A DNA stretch of 64,000 bases from Pseudomonas sp. BGI-2 (GCF_004310295.1 NZ_SISB01000001.1:186001-250000); one strand, 5' to 3'; counted from the stretch's first letter, positions 44,277-54,248 are shown. Numbers and translations are program-made. Notes: generated from the letters alone by a model not told the origin.

Positions 44277-45631
44277 CCGGCAACCGGCGTACGCATGGTG
44301 ACGAACTCTTCGGCGGCAGTAGGATGCACGCCGATGGTTTCGTCGAAGTCGCGCTTGGTCGCGCCAGCCTTCAAGGCAATTGCCAGCCCCTGAACGATCT
44401 CGCCGGCATCCGGCCCGACCATGTGGCAGCCCAGAACCTTGTCGGTCTTGGCATCGACGACAAGCTTCATCAGCGTGCGCTCCTGGCATTCGGTCAGGGT
44501 CAGCTTCATCGGGCGGAAACGGCTTTCGAAAATCTGCACGTCGTGGCCGGCTTCGCGCGCCTCTTCCTCGCTCAAGCCGACAGTGCCAATGTTCGGCAGG
44601 CTGAACACGGCGGTCGGGATCATCTTGTAATCCACCGGGCGATACTGCTCAGGCTTGAACAAACGACGCGCCACAGCCATGCCTTCAGCCAGGGCGACGG
44701 GGGTCAGCTGAACACGGCCGATCACATCGCCAAGCGCCAGGATCGACGGCTCTGCGGTCTGATATTGGTCATCGACCTCGACGAAACCTTTCTTGTCGAG
44801 TTTGACGCCGGTGTTTTCCAGCCCGAGATTGTCGAGCATCGGACGGCGACCGGTGGCGTAGAACACACAATCCGCCTCCAGCTCGCGACCGTCCTTGAGC
44901 GTCACCTTCAGGCCGCCATCGGACTGCTTGTCGATGCGCTCGATGTCGGCGTTGAACTGCAGGTTCATGCCGCGCTTGGTCAGCTCTTCCTGCAAATGCT
45001 TGCGCACTGCACCGTCGAAGCCGCGCAGGAACAACTCACCGCGATACAACAATGTGGTCTCGGCACCCACCCCGTGGAAGATCCCGGCAAATTCGACAGC
45101 GATGTAACCACCGCCCACAACCACAACGCGCTTCGGCAGTTCTTTTAGGAAGAACGCCTGGTTGGAACTGATCGCGTGCTCGTGCCCCGGAATCTCCGGG
45201 ATCTGCGGCCAGCCACCGGTAGCAATCAGGATGTTCTTGGCGGTGTAGCGCTCACCATTGATCTCGACCGTGTTCGGGTCGACGATTTTGGCATGACCTT
45301 CATGCAGGGTTACACCGCTGTTGACCAGCAGGTTGCGGTAAATACCGTTCAGTCGATTGATCTCGCGATCCTTGTTGGCGATCAGCGTTGCCCAATCAAA
45401 CTTCGCTTCGCCCAGTGTCCAACCAAAGCCCGAAGCCTGCTCGAAGTCTTCGGCGAAGTGCGCGCCATAGACCAGCAACTTCTTCGGCACGCAGCCGACG
45501 TTCACACACGTACCGCCCAGGTAACGGCTTTCGGCCACCGCCACTTTCGCGCCATAACCGGCAGCAAAACGCGCAGCTCGCACACCGCCGGAACCGGCGC
45601 CAATCACATAAAGGTCAAAATCGTAGGCCAT
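44273..45631 (-). CDS. gor: Glutathione-disulfide reductase
   Basis: A 452-residue homodimeric FAD enzyme reducing glutathione disulfide with NADPH. FAD motif [15 protein letters not shown], redox disulfide Cys42-Cys47 ([13 protein letters not shown]), NADPH motif [16 protein letters not shown] and the C-terminal HPTAAEEF that supplies the catalytic His-Glu pair are all present. ATG at 45631 with GGAGATTG upstream on the minus strand. In P. aeruginosa gor lies two genes from galU; here about 9 kb separate them because a biosynthetic operon intervenes. Confidence 0.95.
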   Translation of the reverse strand: MAYDFDLYVIGAGSGGVRAARFAAGYGAKVAVAESRYLGGTCVNVGCVPKKLLVYGAHFAEDFEQASGFGWTLGEAKFDWATLIANKDREINRLNGIYRNLLVNSGVTLHEGHAKIVDPNTVEINGERYTAKNILIATGGWPQIPEIPGHEHAISSNQAFFLKELPKRVVVVGGGYIAVEFAGIFHGVGAETTLLYRGELFLRGFDGAVRKHLQEELTKRGMNLQFNADIERIDKQSDGGLKVTLKDGRELEADCVFYATGRRPMLDNLGLENTGVKLDKKGFVEVDDQYQTAEPSILALGDVIGRVQLTPVALAEGMAVARRLFKPEQYRPVDYKMIPTAVFSLPNIGTVGLSEEEAREAGHDVQIFESRFRPMKLTLTECQERTLMKLVVDAKTDKVLGCHMVGPDAGEIVQGLAIALKAGATKRDFDETIGVHPTAAEEFVTMRTPVAG

Positions 45632-45738
45632 TTTCAATCTCCTCGGCAGGCAACCAGCATACCTGCAGACGCTTATTGAGCAAGCATCTGCCGATATGCA
45701 GATGGACAACACCAAGCGTCCCAGCCTTACGCTTTCGA

Positions 45739-47268
45739 TCAATGACATTCTGCCGACTGAGCTTTTGGTAACCGCAGCGTGCGCCAGGCGATCAGAATCG
45801 CCATGAACGCCAGGCCAAAAGCGACCCACGAAACTAAAGCGATTCCACCTTCAAATGCACCTCCTGCCTGCTGCATCAACTGTTGTGCCTCATCACCCGC
45901 CAGACCTAAGGCCACATGATGAGCACCAGACAGCGTCTCACTTGCCAGCGTCGTCTGAATGTCGCTCAAAAACGCCGGAAGCTGCAGACCTGCGCGGTAG
46001 TAGGCTGTGACCAGACCGCCAAGCACGGTCGTTCCCAGCACCACGCCTACTTCATAAGCGGTTTCACTAATGGCGGAAGCGGCGCCCGCCTTTGCCGGCG
46101 GCGCTGCCGACAAGATCACGTCATTGGAAACCGTCGCGATAGCGCCTACTCCGATGTTCAGCAAGGCGAACGCCGCTACCAACACCGCGAGGCTGCTGCC
46201 CAAGCTGGCCACCAGCAAAAACGCCGCGCCGGCAAAGGCCATCAGAATCGGTATCAACACATGCACGGGTACCCGCTGCGCGACCGGCACGACCGCCATC
46301 CCGACCACGATCGCCATGATTTGCCCCGGCACCAACGCCAGACTCGCACTCAAGGGCGACATCTGAAGGACAATCTGCAAGAACTGAGTGGTGAAGAAAA
46401 CGAAGCCGACTAGGAACGCAAGACTCATCAGGTTGATCAGAACAGACCCGCTGAAGGTGCCGTTGCGAAACAGGGTCATATCCATCAGGGGTACAGGAAG
46501 ACGCAACTGCCGCCGCACGAACATCCAGCCCGCCAATGCACCGACCAAAAAAGTGCCCAGCACGACCCCGTCAACACCCTCACTGGCGCCATGTTTGATA
46601 CCGTAAATGATGCCACCCAGTGCGACCATCGACTGGAGAATGCTGATCGGATCCAGCGGACCCGACGCATCACGCTCCGATTCCGGGAGCAATAGCGGCC
46701 CCAATACCAACAACGGAATCAGGACTGGTACCGCCAACAGAAAAATCGCGCCCCAATCAAAGAACTGCAGCAACACCCCACCCACCAAAGGCCCCAGTGC
46801 CGAACCGACGGTCAACGTCGTTGCCCAGATCGCAATCGCCAGCCTGCGCTCTTCTCGATCCTCAAATACCGAACGTATCAATGCCAATGTGGAAGGCATC
46901 AGCATCGCACCGAAAATCCCCATACAAGCCCGCCCAATAATCAGCTGCATGGCCGTCTCGGAGTACGCGGTCAACACCGATACCACAGCAAAACCGAGCG
47001 ACCCGATAAGCAACAACTTACGGTGCCCGACCCGATCACCCAGGCTACCCATCGACACCAACAGCCCCGCAAGAACCAACGAATAGGCGTCGATCATCCA
47101 CAGTTGTTGGCTGGCAGTCGGACGCAAGGCTTCCGCGATTTTAGGTAATGCGAAACCAAGCACGGTGTTATCAACCGTTACCAGCAGCACTGGCAACATC
47201 AACACGCCGAGGCCGAACCAGCGTCTTGAAGCAGCTTTGCGGCGGGCAGCCTCAATTGTTAAAGCCAT
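45739..47268 (-). CDS. DHA2-family (SmvA/EmrB-like) MFS exporter
   Basis: A 509-residue, 14-helix major facilitator exporter. [37 protein letters not shown] (motif A) and [22 protein letters not shown] (motif C) are those of SmvA-like drug:proton antiporters. It is the last gene of the minus-strand biosynthetic operon, 91 bp after the TyrA-like gene, so export of the product or self-protection is likely. AAGGAG lies eight bases upstream of the ATG. Confidence 0.87.
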   Translation of the reverse strand: MALTIEAARRKAASRRWFGLGVLMLPVLLVTVDNTVLGFALPKIAEALRPTASQQLWMIDAYSLVLAGLLVSMGSLGDRVGHRKLLLIGSLGFAVVSVLTAYSETAMQLIIGRACMGIFGAMLMPSTLALIRSVFEDREERRLAIAIWATTLTVGSALGPLVGGVLLQFFDWGAIFLLAVPVLIPLLVLGPLLLPESERDASGPLDPISILQSMVALGGIIYGIKHGASEGVDGVVLGTFLVGALAGWMFVRRQLRLPVPLMDMTLFRNGTFSGSVLINLMSLAFLVGFVFFTTQFLQIVLQMSPLSASLALVPGQIMAIVVGMAVVPVAQRVPVHVLIPILMAFAGAAFLLVASLGSSLAVLVAAFALLNIGVGAIATVSNDVILSAAPPAKAGAASAISETAYEVGVVLGTTVLGGLVTAYYRAGLQLPAFLSDIQTTLASETLSGAHHVALGLAGDEAQQLMQQAGGAFEGGIALVSWVAFGLAFMAILIAWRTLRLPKAQSAECH

Positions 47269-47359
47269 GAATAAAGCTCCTTATACAGAGATAATTCCAC
47301 GGGGCATTTTTCATGTCCCCGCGAATCATTTTCCTACGCACTTCCCTGGCGTGTATGGA

Positions 47360-48232
47360 TCAGTTCAACAGTGAAAACACATGCTGACAATCGACTGCCC
47401 CCGAATTTAAACGGCGGCCCAATGCATTTGAAACACCTTGGAGATCACTGCGAAACCCGTCGTAATCCTGGCTGCGAACACTCTCCGTCAAACGCTTCAT
47501 TCCTTCCGCCAGTGCCTCGCGCTGTTTGAAGGAGTGGTCGTTCTCCAGCTGAATATCCCAATAGACTTCAGGCGGATTCACCAGAACGCGAGACAATAAC
47601 GCCATCATCGTGCGCATTGGCGGCGGCATCACTTCGAGTGCGCTTTCAAGATCCAGTGAGCACTTCGCCAGCGCCAGGCCGAAGCCGAGAATGGCGGCAT
47701 GAGGCAATGCCTGACAAAGAGCCATCAGCTCGTCGTGGGCAACAGGCGTCATTCGCTTAATCTTCATTCCTGCACCGAGCAGGTATTGCTCGATAAAGGT
47801 TGAAGGTGAATCCTCCTCGTCCAGGCAAACAGCAACGGTACGTCCTTGAACAGAAAGCTTGGGCGAAAACATAGGGTTGATCCCGACAAAAGGCTGGCGG
47901 GATGAAGCATTCTTCAATGCTCGGTAAAACGGCTCTTGAACAGAGCAGGTCGGAATAAATACAGTCTTGTCCGAAACAGCCCCAAGCACCCACGGGATTG
48001 CCCGAATCGCGACACTTTCCGGCAGAGCAAAAACAATCGCCGTCGCCCCTTGAAAAATGTGTCCGGTATTGCTGAACGGGCTGGTGACATCGACCTCATG
48101 AAAACTACATTGCTGCTCTGGAGGCCTGCGATCCACAACACGGACATTACATCCGTATTGGACAAGTATGCGGGTGATGAGGGACCCCACCAGCCCCGCT
48201 CCGCCCAACACGACTACCGTGTTACCCATCAT
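47360..48232 (-). CDS. PapC-like (TyrA-fold) prephenate/aminodeoxyprephenate dehydrogenase
   Basis: A 290-residue dehydrogenase of the TyrA fold: NAD motif VVLGGAGLVGSLITRIL at the N-terminus, VDVTSPFS and IVFALPESVAI, FIPTCSVQEPF, FVGINPMFSP and a helical C-terminal dimer domain (LMALCQALPHAAILGFGLAL). In papABC systems PapC oxidatively decarboxylates 4-amino-4-deoxyprephenate to p-aminophenylpyruvate. The gene overlaps the aminodeoxychorismate-synthase gene by 4 bp (ATGA), which strongly favours this role over ordinary tyrosine synthesis. GGGAG precedes the start. Confidence 0.78.
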   Translation of the reverse strand: MMGNTVVVLGGAGLVGSLITRILVQYGCNVRVVDRRPPEQQCSFHEVDVTSPFSNTGHIFQGATAIVFALPESVAIRAIPWVLGAVSDKTVFIPTCSVQEPFYRALKNASSRQPFVGINPMFSPKLSVQGRTVAVCLDEEDSPSTFIEQYLLGAGMKIKRMTPVAHDELMALCQALPHAAILGFGLALAKCSLDLESALEVMPPPMRTMMALLSRVLVNPPEVYWDIQLENDHSFKQREALAEGMKRLTESVRSQDYDGFRSDLQGVSNALGRRLNSGAVDCQHVFSLLN

Positions 48233-50298
48233 GCTTCGCTCCCTGCGACAAAACTGTAATAAGGCACGCTTGCCTTCACCAATGTCTCTTCAAGTTCCTG
48301 CTGAGGATCAGAGTGCGCAACGATCGCGCCGCCGATGCCAAACGTCGCCTCGCCGTCCTGGAGAACAGCTGTGCGTATGACAATACTCAGCTCTGCCGCA
48401 CCACTGAAAGATAACCAACCCAAAGCGCCAGAATAGATACCTCGTGCCGAGGATTCCAATACGTCAATAATTTCCATCGTGCGCTTCTTGGGTGCCCCGG
48501 TCATGGAGCCACCTGGAAAACAGGCGCGAATGGCCTCAAGCGTTGCCACTTCAGAGCGAAGGTGCCCGCGAACGGTGGAAACAAGTTGATGTACCGACGA
48601 GAAACTCTCGACCGAGAAAATCTGGGGAACATGTACGCTCCCCGGACGACACACCTGATTCAAATCATGACGGACCAGATCGACGATCATCAGGTTCTCG
48701 GCTCTGTCCTTGGCTGAAACCAGAAGCTCATCGCGCAGCATCTGGTCTTCAGAAATCTGCTTGCTGCGCGGCCTCGTTCCTTTGATCGGCCGGGACTCGA
48801 TCATTCCGCTGTCATCGATCCTGAGAAAAGTCTCCGGCGATGCACTGAGCACCGAGAACTGCGCAAATGAAAGATAGGCACCATAAGGTACCGGACTGGC
48901 CCGACGCATCCGCTTGTATGCACTCAACGGCGCACCGTCGTACGTCATTTTTGCCCGGTTGGTCAGGCAAATCTCATAAGACTCCCCATCAGTAATGTAC
49001 TTCAGAGACCGGTTGATCTTGGTGATGTACTCATCCGGCCCATCTTCAAGCGATAAGCTCAATTGATCTACAGCACCTGGAACAAAGACTCTGTCATGTA
49101 GCGTGGGCTTATCTTCAAGCTCAGTAACGTCGGGTAGAGACGACCAAACGGCCGCTTCTCCGGTGGCAGTGATCATGCACTGATAAGCTTTAGCTTCCTG
49201 ATGATCAAAGACCAAAAAATGCGGTGCGAACATGAATGCCGCATCCGGATAACCCGACCGATATGCCTTATGCCCTCCGGTCAATCCTTTTAACTCATAC
49301 CCCAGGTAACCGACGAAACCGCCCTTGAAACCGAACGGCAAGTACTGTGGAGTTGCGACCTGAACCGCTTCGAAGATCTGTGCAAGCAGAGTAAAGAAGT
49401 CACCTTTGATGCTTTTTGTGCCCTTCGGTCCTTCAAGCGTCAGGCATTCATCAGTGACATCGTACTCAAACCTGATGGCTCCATGAGTCACCCCACTGCC
49501 CATGATCGAGTAACGCGCATTCGGTCTTTCCGACTTTTCGCTGTCGAGCCAGAAAGCGAAGCGGTCGCCTGCATAAAGAGATGAAAATACCGCCTGAGGA
49601 TCCAGGTCTTTGGGGAGTTCACGGTAGGCGAGTTGCATGTTCAGCTCGCCGCCCACTGCTACATAGGCGCTTTTTGACGATGCGCACTCTGCACCCGACT
49701 CCAGTCGGCTTCTCACACTCACATTGTGTTCAAGTGCCATGCGTATGAAGTTGCTCAGCAACGCATGCCCATATTCCGAATCGATGGACTCCGGGTGGAA
49801 TTGAACGCCCCAGATCGGTCTGGCAACGTGCTCGATTGCCATAACCACACCTTCGGACGTCCAGGCCGTACATTGAAGCTCTGCCGGCAGGCTCGTGCAC
49901 ATCAACGAGTGGTATCTGACCACCTCGAACTGCTCTGGCAAGTCGCGGAAAAGCCCTCTGCCTGAATGCGTGATGCGGCTGCGATAGCCATGCACAGGGC
50001 TGGGAGCATGCCCCACTGACCCGCCAAGAAATTGCGCAATGCCCTGATGCCCCAGGCAGATGCCGAGTATTGGCACAGGAGAATGCAAAATGACGTTGCC
50101 ACAGACACCGAAATCGTCCTCTTCAGCGGGATGTCCCGGCCCGGGCGACAGCACCACTGCGTCATACTTTTCGATGCCGAGTTCACTGTACGAAACAGAG
50201 TTTTTAACGATGTCTGCGCACACCCCGGTGACCTCGAACAGATATTGAGCAATGTTCTGGGTAAAGGAGTCGAAGTTATCAATCAGCAGTATCTTCAT
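48229..50298 (-). CDS. PabA-PabB fusion aminodeoxychorismate synthase (PapA-like)
   Basis: A 689-residue fusion. Residues 1-195: class-I glutamine amidotransferase (LLIDNFDSFTQNI, nucleophile Cys81 in GICLGHQG, His168/Glu170 in FHPES). Residues about 220-685: chorismate-binding synthase with Lys506 in RPIKGTRPRS. PIKGT, with Lys, marks 4-amino-4-deoxychorismate synthase; anthranilate synthase has PIAGT. It makes 4-amino-4-deoxychorismate from chorismate and glutamine. Fused PabAB proteins occur in chloramphenicol, pristinamycin and other antibiotic clusters. It overlaps the mutase gene upstream and the TyrA-like gene downstream by 4 bp each. Confidence 0.87.
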   Translation of the reverse strand: MKILLIDNFDSFTQNIAQYLFEVTGVCADIVKNSVSYSELGIEKYDAVVLSPGPGHPAEEDDFGVCGNVILHSPVPILGICLGHQGIAQFLGGSVGHAPSPVHGYRSRITHSGRGLFRDLPEQFEVVRYHSLMCTSLPAELQCTAWTSEGVVMAIEHVARPIWGVQFHPESIDSEYGHALLSNFIRMALEHNVSVRSRLESGAECASSKSAYVAVGGELNMQLAYRELPKDLDPQAVFSSLYAGDRFAFWLDSEKSERPNARYSIMGSGVTHGAIRFEYDVTDECLTLEGPKGTKSIKGDFFTLLAQIFEAVQVATPQYLPFGFKGGFVGYLGYELKGLTGGHKAYRSGYPDAAFMFAPHFLVFDHQEAKAYQCMITATGEAAVWSSLPDVTELEDKPTLHDRVFVPGAVDQLSLSLEDGPDEYITKINRSLKYITDGESYEICLTNRAKMTYDGAPLSAYKRMRRASPVPYGAYLSFAQFSVLSASPETFLRIDDSGMIESRPIKGTRPRSKQISEDQMLRDELLVSAKDRAENLMIVDLVRHDLNQVCRPGSVHVPQIFSVESFSSVHQLVSTVRGHLRSEVATLEAIRACFPGGSMTGAPKKRTMEIIDVLESSARGIYSGALGWLSFSGAAELSIVIRTAVLQDGEATFGIGGAIVAHSDPQQELEETLVKASVPYYSFVAGSEA

Positions 50299-50630
50299 GA
50301 GGAAAGGCCCCGACTCAGACGCTGATTGATCAACAGGTCTTCCTGGCTACAGGTCTCCGCAATAATCAGCTTGAATATCGACTCGGTGTATTCCGGCCTT
50401 AGCCCTGAAGCCTGTGATCTTTCCTTAATCATTTCCAGCACATAGGAAACTCTCCCGGGCTGCATCATGGCAATACCATGTGCGGCTTTAAGCTCGGCAA
50501 TGCCCATGCACACCTTCATACGCTCCGAAAGCAGATCGACAACCTGCAGATTTATCGAGTCGAGCCTTTCTCGCAGCGGTTGCAAAATGTTTGACGATCC
50601 TGCCTGTGTTAACTGTCCATGTTGTTGCAT
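50295..50630 (-). CDS. PapB-like chorismate-mutase-fold protein
   Basis: A 111-residue all-helical protein of the AroQ class: LQPLRERLDSINLQVVDLLSERMKVCMGIAELKAAHGIAM with the conserved Arg, Asp and Lys of the active site, then the third helix (YTESIFKLIIAETCSQEDLLIN). By context it is expected to rearrange 4-amino-4-deoxychorismate to 4-amino-4-deoxyprephenate. GGAG precedes the ATG. It lies 48 bp after the alpha-oxoamine synthase gene and overlaps papA by 4 bp. Confidence 0.82.
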   Translation of the reverse strand: MQQHGQLTQAGSSNILQPLRERLDSINLQVVDLLSERMKVCMGIAELKAAHGIAMMQPGRVSYVLEMIKERSQASGLRPEYTESIFKLIIAETCSQEDLLINQRLSRGLSS

Positions 50631-50678
50631 TCATGCATCTCCATTAGCCAATTTCTGCAAGGTATTCGATAGTCAGAC

Positions 50679-51944
50679 TTAAGCCGGCTCACTGATAGTG
50701 GGTGTCCATGTCCCGTTTCTCGACAACGCTTGCAGGGCAGCCCCTAACAACCTGATGTCTTGTTCACTGTGGTCGGCCGAAACTGCAAAACGCAGCATTG
50801 CCTTGCCTTTGGCGATGATTGGATAGAAAACCGGGAACAGCAGCATGCCTTGGTCGCGCAGGGCTCTCGCAGCCTGCAATCCGGCTTCCTCCGTTTCAAA
50901 GAAGGCTCCCCGGACTGGCGACTGGATACCTGCGTTAAGCAGCTGGTTGTCGGTAACCGCGTCTAAAAGGCTGACGTTTTTCCAGAGGCGCCGTTGCAGC
51001 ACATCAATTTCTTCACTGAGATGAATTTGCGCAGAGGCAACGTTCGCCGCGAGCATCGGCAACATAATCGAGTGGCCGAATATCAAAGGATTCGCCGACG
51101 TCTGAATGATCCCTACATCCTGTGGATCCGACACCACAACAAAACCACCCGCGCCGCCAAAGGCTTTGGAAAGTGACCCGGCCAAAATGACGTTTGCCGG
51201 CAACGAATGATCTACCGCAGAAAACGCATAACCCGCGCCATGTCGGCCGACAATCGAAATACCGTGCGCATCGTCTACATACAGATATCCCTGCGCAGAC
51301 TCCAACTGCTGGGAAAGCTCGGCGATGGGCACCAAGCCACTCATCGAGCCAATGCCGTCAATCAAGAGCACTGGGGTTTCACCCCTATTCGAGCACTCTT
51401 TCAGCGTAACGGCCATCGACTCCGAGTCCGTCGACTCGACCCTGGAAACAGACCCGAACTGCTCCAGAATCCCCCTTAGAACCTGCATCGAAGCATGGGC
51501 GGTTTTATCCATCAGCCAATGCACTCTCTTTCTAACGGGATAACCTGGCAGTGATCCACTGCCCAGCAAGGGCAAAACACCTAGATGAACACTGCTGGTG
51601 GAGGTGAACACTGCAACCGCGCTACCTCTATAAACTTGGCCTAGCAGGTCCTCCAGTTGCGGCAGGTAAACTGGGCGCATCGCACTTCGAGAAGAAGACA
51701 GATGCAGTCCGCAAGTGTCGAGAGCCCGATGCGCAGCATCGATCAGTGCAGGATGGGTTTCCAACCCCAAATACGAGCAGGACACAAATTCGGTGTACAC
51801 ACCTCCTTCCTGCAGGGCGATCTGCTTGCCTACACGACTCGCAACGGTAAAACCTGTCAGCCCTTCCTCATAAGCGGTTGTCAGAGCACCGGTGGTGTTG
51901 TCACGGCGAATGCTCATCCAGTCTTGCTTGACTCGCACATCCAT
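50679..51944 (-). CDS. Alpha-oxoamine synthase family PLP enzyme
   Basis: A 421-residue fold-type-I PLP enzyme of the AONS/KBL/serine-palmitoyltransferase/CqsA group. Family marks are SCSYLGLETHPALIDAA, His149 (DKTAHAS), DDAHGISIVG (Asp224-Asp225) and the Schiff-base Lys260 in AGSLSKAFGGAGG. Such enzymes condense an amino acid with an acyl-CoA with loss of CO2. The likely amino-acid partner here is p-aminophenylalanine or a related compound, but this is inference. The ATG at 51944 has GGGAG eight bases upstream; a TTG 42 bases earlier, overlapping the methyltransferase gene, is less likely. Confidence 0.8.
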   Translation of the reverse strand: MDVRVKQDWMSIRRDNTTGALTTAYEEGLTGFTVASRVGKQIALQEGGVYTEFVSCSYLGLETHPALIDAAHRALDTCGLHLSSSRSAMRPVYLPQLEDLLGQVYRGSAVAVFTSTSSVHLGVLPLLGSGSLPGYPVRKRVHWLMDKTAHASMQVLRGILEQFGSVSRVESTDSESMAVTLKECSNRGETPVLLIDGIGSMSGLVPIAELSQQLESAQGYLYVDDAHGISIVGRHGAGYAFSAVDHSLPANVILAGSLSKAFGGAGGFVVVSDPQDVGIIQTSANPLIFGHSIMLPMLAANVASAQIHLSEEIDVLQRRLWKNVSLLDAVTDNQLLNAGIQSPVRGAFFETEEAGLQAARALRDQGMLLFPVFYPIIAKGKAMLRFAVSADHSEQDIRLLGAALQALSRNGTWTPTISEPA

Positions 51945-51966
51945 TGCTAAAGCTCCCGTCCAGAAA

Positions 51967-52818
51967 TCATTGAGGTTTGCGGCCAATTGTCATTACCGAG
52001 CTGCCCGACGCATCGGACTCGTCCTTGTCGATCACTGTTTGTATGTCAGTCAAGTCATTGCGCCTGAACAGTTCTCGCACCGCTTCGGCCTGGTCTTCGC
52101 CGTGTTCCATGACCAACCATCCATCGCGAACGAGCATCTGATCGGCGAGAGAAATAATCTGCCTGATCAGCTCAAGACCATCGGCCCCGGAGTAAACAGA
52201 CGCTTGAGGATGGTGCTCACCCCATTCAGGCAACAGCTCCTGAGCCTGCGGAACGTAGGGAGGGTTAGCAACAATCAGGTCGATCTGATGAGCGAAATGC
52301 GCAAACGCCTGTTCGTCGCGAATATCTGCCTGCAAGTGACTAGCCTGTACGCCCTTACAGGAAAGTCGATCGATGTTGCGCTTGAGGTACTGAACGGCTA
52401 TCGGATCAAACTCTACACAAGTGACGTTGAGATCAGGCCTGCGTCGCGCAATCGCCAGACCGATCGCGCCACTGCCCGCACACAGATCCAGCACCTTTGA
52501 GCCCGGCCGCAGCTCTGCACTGCTCTCGATCCATTTGTGAATGACCCTGCTGTGGGGACGCGGAATAAATACCCCGCTACCGACGACCAGTGGCATATCG
52601 TCAAAGTCGACCGTACCGACGATATGCCCGAGCGGAATTCGGTTGCATCGCTCCTGGACGGCCAACATGAACTCTTCCAGCGCTCGCCCCTTATCCGCCC
52701 GCTCGATAAAGCGATCCACAAGGCAATTTAAGTCATCTTCGAGACTCCAGACTCCGGACTCTTGCAACATAGCTCGCGCCTGATTAATAGCGAGGTAATC
52801 GCGATCAGTAAGACTCAT
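51967..52818 (-). CDS. PrmC/HemK-like SAM-dependent methyltransferase
   Basis: A 283-residue class-I methyltransferase: SAM loop VLDLCAGSGAIGLAIA (from residue 109) and the NPPY motif (185-188), typical of enzymes that methylate planar nitrogen atoms. It resembles the release-factor glutamine methyltransferase PrmC but departs in the conserved PRPETE substrate motif, here PRPHSR, so a housekeeping role is doubtful. Within a papABC operon, N-methylation of an arylamine, as PapM does in pristinamycin synthesis, is a reasonable guess. The ATG at 52818 overlaps the previous stop (ATGA) and has GGGAG upstream. Confidence 0.8.
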   Translation of the reverse strand: MSLTDRDYLAINQARAMLQESGVWSLEDDLNCLVDRFIERADKGRALEEFMLAVQERCNRIPLGHIVGTVDFDDMPLVVGSGVFIPRPHSRVIHKWIESSAELRPGSKVLDLCAGSGAIGLAIARRRPDLNVTCVEFDPIAVQYLKRNIDRLSCKGVQASHLQADIRDEQAFAHFAHQIDLIVANPPYVPQAQELLPEWGEHHPQASVYSGADGLELIRQIISLADQMLVRDGWLVMEHGEDQAEAVRELFRRNDLTDIQTVIDKDESDASGSSVMTIGRKPQ

Positions 52819-54248
52819 GACCACTCCCGATAATACTGAGAAAGTCTATTCAGGATTGACTCGTACAGATAAGAGAACGCCACTAATTCCGGTGGCGGAG
52901 TAAACGTCGGGTGCAAACCATCTATCAACTGTTGATAGTTGCGCGACAACCCCTCATCCAACAGCGGAAACCAATAAGGTTTTATATCCCAGCGATACTC
53001 ATAGCCCGTGGCAAACATTTGCTGCACGGTTTCTTTTACAGTGTTTTCTCGAGTAAATCCGGTCAGCGGAGCGCGCACCGGCGTAAAAGGACTGAGATCA
53101 AGACCGATATGTTTCAGGCCGGTCAAGCAATCAGCTATATAGCCTGCCAATAGTGGAGACTGATGTAACCCGTCCCGATAAGTGCCTGTTGCGAGCCAGA
53201 GCCCCTCTATGCCGCACTCACCAATCAATGGGAAACCGTCTGCGGGGATCGGCCTGTTACCGACCTGGATAGAAATGACGTCGGCGCCATGCAGATCCAG
53301 ACTCAACTGATCAACTGCGCAATCAAGCAAGAACTGCACGTCCGAAATCAGTGCATATTTCTTCGGCTGCTCGGAGATAATATTGGTCGCGCCTAGGTAT
53401 AAAATCCCATCGCCACGAGGGACACAGTGCAGGCCACAGGCAAACGCACGGTTCGGGGTGCGAATGACTGAGCTAGGCAGCTCGCTCCCTTCAGGCATTT
53501 TCACCAGGATGGACACGCCATAGCCACTGAACAACGGTGGAATCTTCTTTACCACATCGTCGAAATCGCTCAGCAGATCCAGAGAATGGACGCCTGCGGC
53601 GACAATCACTTTCCGGGCCCAGAGCACCTCCCCACTGCTCAACTCTACGCCCGTAGCTACACCACCCTCAGCCAGTACTCGCAGGGCATTCTCATTTTTC
53701 AGAGTGCCCCCTTCAGCGACAAAAGCAGCATCTAGTTTTTCCAGCAACAGATGGGAATTCACTGAATGTTCGTTCGGTATGTACAACCCTCGCAGAGGAC
53801 GAACGAGATGATTGGGCTTGATCCACTCCATCTTGCGTGGATCAATGACTTCGTACGGTTCACCGTACTCACTCAGGGTGTTTTCGATGGTGTCGTAGTT
53901 GACGCTGTCAACTTCGTCCATGCCCGCCGTATTGAGCAGAACATGAGTCCCCATCGCGGTGAACAGGGATGTCGCGTTGCCAGAAGAAGTAGCCAGACGC
54001 TCTGCCCAACTTGGCCATAATTGCTGGGCCTGTCGATCCATATCCAGCTTCAGTCGGCCAAAGTCGCTTGCCAGTAATCCGCTGGTGACTTCACCAAAAC
54101 ATCCGTTCATTGCACCGGCAGCCCTTGACGCTGCGTTTGCACGATCCGTTTCACCGACCCGACAGACATTTAAACCTCGCGATGACAACTCATACGCGAT
54201 TGAACCGCCAACAGCGCCAGCACCTACAACAATGACGTCGAACTCCAT
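52815..54248 (-). CDS. FAD-dependent amine/amino-acid oxidoreductase (DAO family)
   Basis: A 477-residue flavoprotein: FAD motif VIVVGAGAVGGSIAYELSSRG at the N-terminus, ASRAAGAMNG, WARKVIVAAGVHS, and the late FAD-contact region RPIPADGFPLIGE followed by LWLATGTYRDGLHQSP. The layout is that of glycine oxidase/ThiO/DadA enzymes, which oxidise a C-N bond with oxygen or a quinone. The C-terminal 90 residues extend beyond the normal DAO fold. It is the first gene of the operon; GAGG precedes the ATG. Its substrate is probably a pathway intermediate. Confidence 0.82.
   Translation of the reverse strand: MEFDVIVVGAGAVGGSIAYELSSRGLNVCRVGETDRANAASRAAGAMNGCFGEVTSGLLASDFGRLKLDMDRQAQQLWPSWAERLATSSGNATSLFTAMGTHVLLNTAGMDEVDSVNYDTIENTLSEYGEPYEVIDPRKMEWIKPNHLVRPLRGLYIPNEHSVNSHLLLEKLDAAFVAEGGTLKNENALRVLAEGGVATGVELSSGEVLWARKVIVAAGVHSLDLLSDFDDVVKKIPPLFSGYGVSILVKMPEGSELPSSVIRTPNRAFACGLHCVPRGDGILYLGATNIISEQPKKYALISDVQFLLDCAVDQLSLDLHGADVISIQVGNRPIPADGFPLIGECGIEGLWLATGTYRDGLHQSPLLAGYIADCLTGLKHIGLDLSPFTPVRAPLTGFTRENTVKETVQQMFATGYEYRWDIKPYWFPLLDEGLSRNYQQLIDGLHPTFTPPPELVAFSYLYESILNRLSQYYREWS

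Noticed and set aside
47360..48232. Housekeeping prephenate dehydrogenase for tyrosine synthesis
   Set aside because: It overlaps an aminodeoxychorismate synthase gene in a seven-gene biosynthetic operon, far from serC/pheA/aroA context.
48229..50298. Anthranilate synthase (TrpE-TrpG fusion) or PhzE
   Set aside because: The active-site motif is PIKGT with lysine, as in aminodeoxychorismate synthase; anthranilate-type enzymes have PIAGT.
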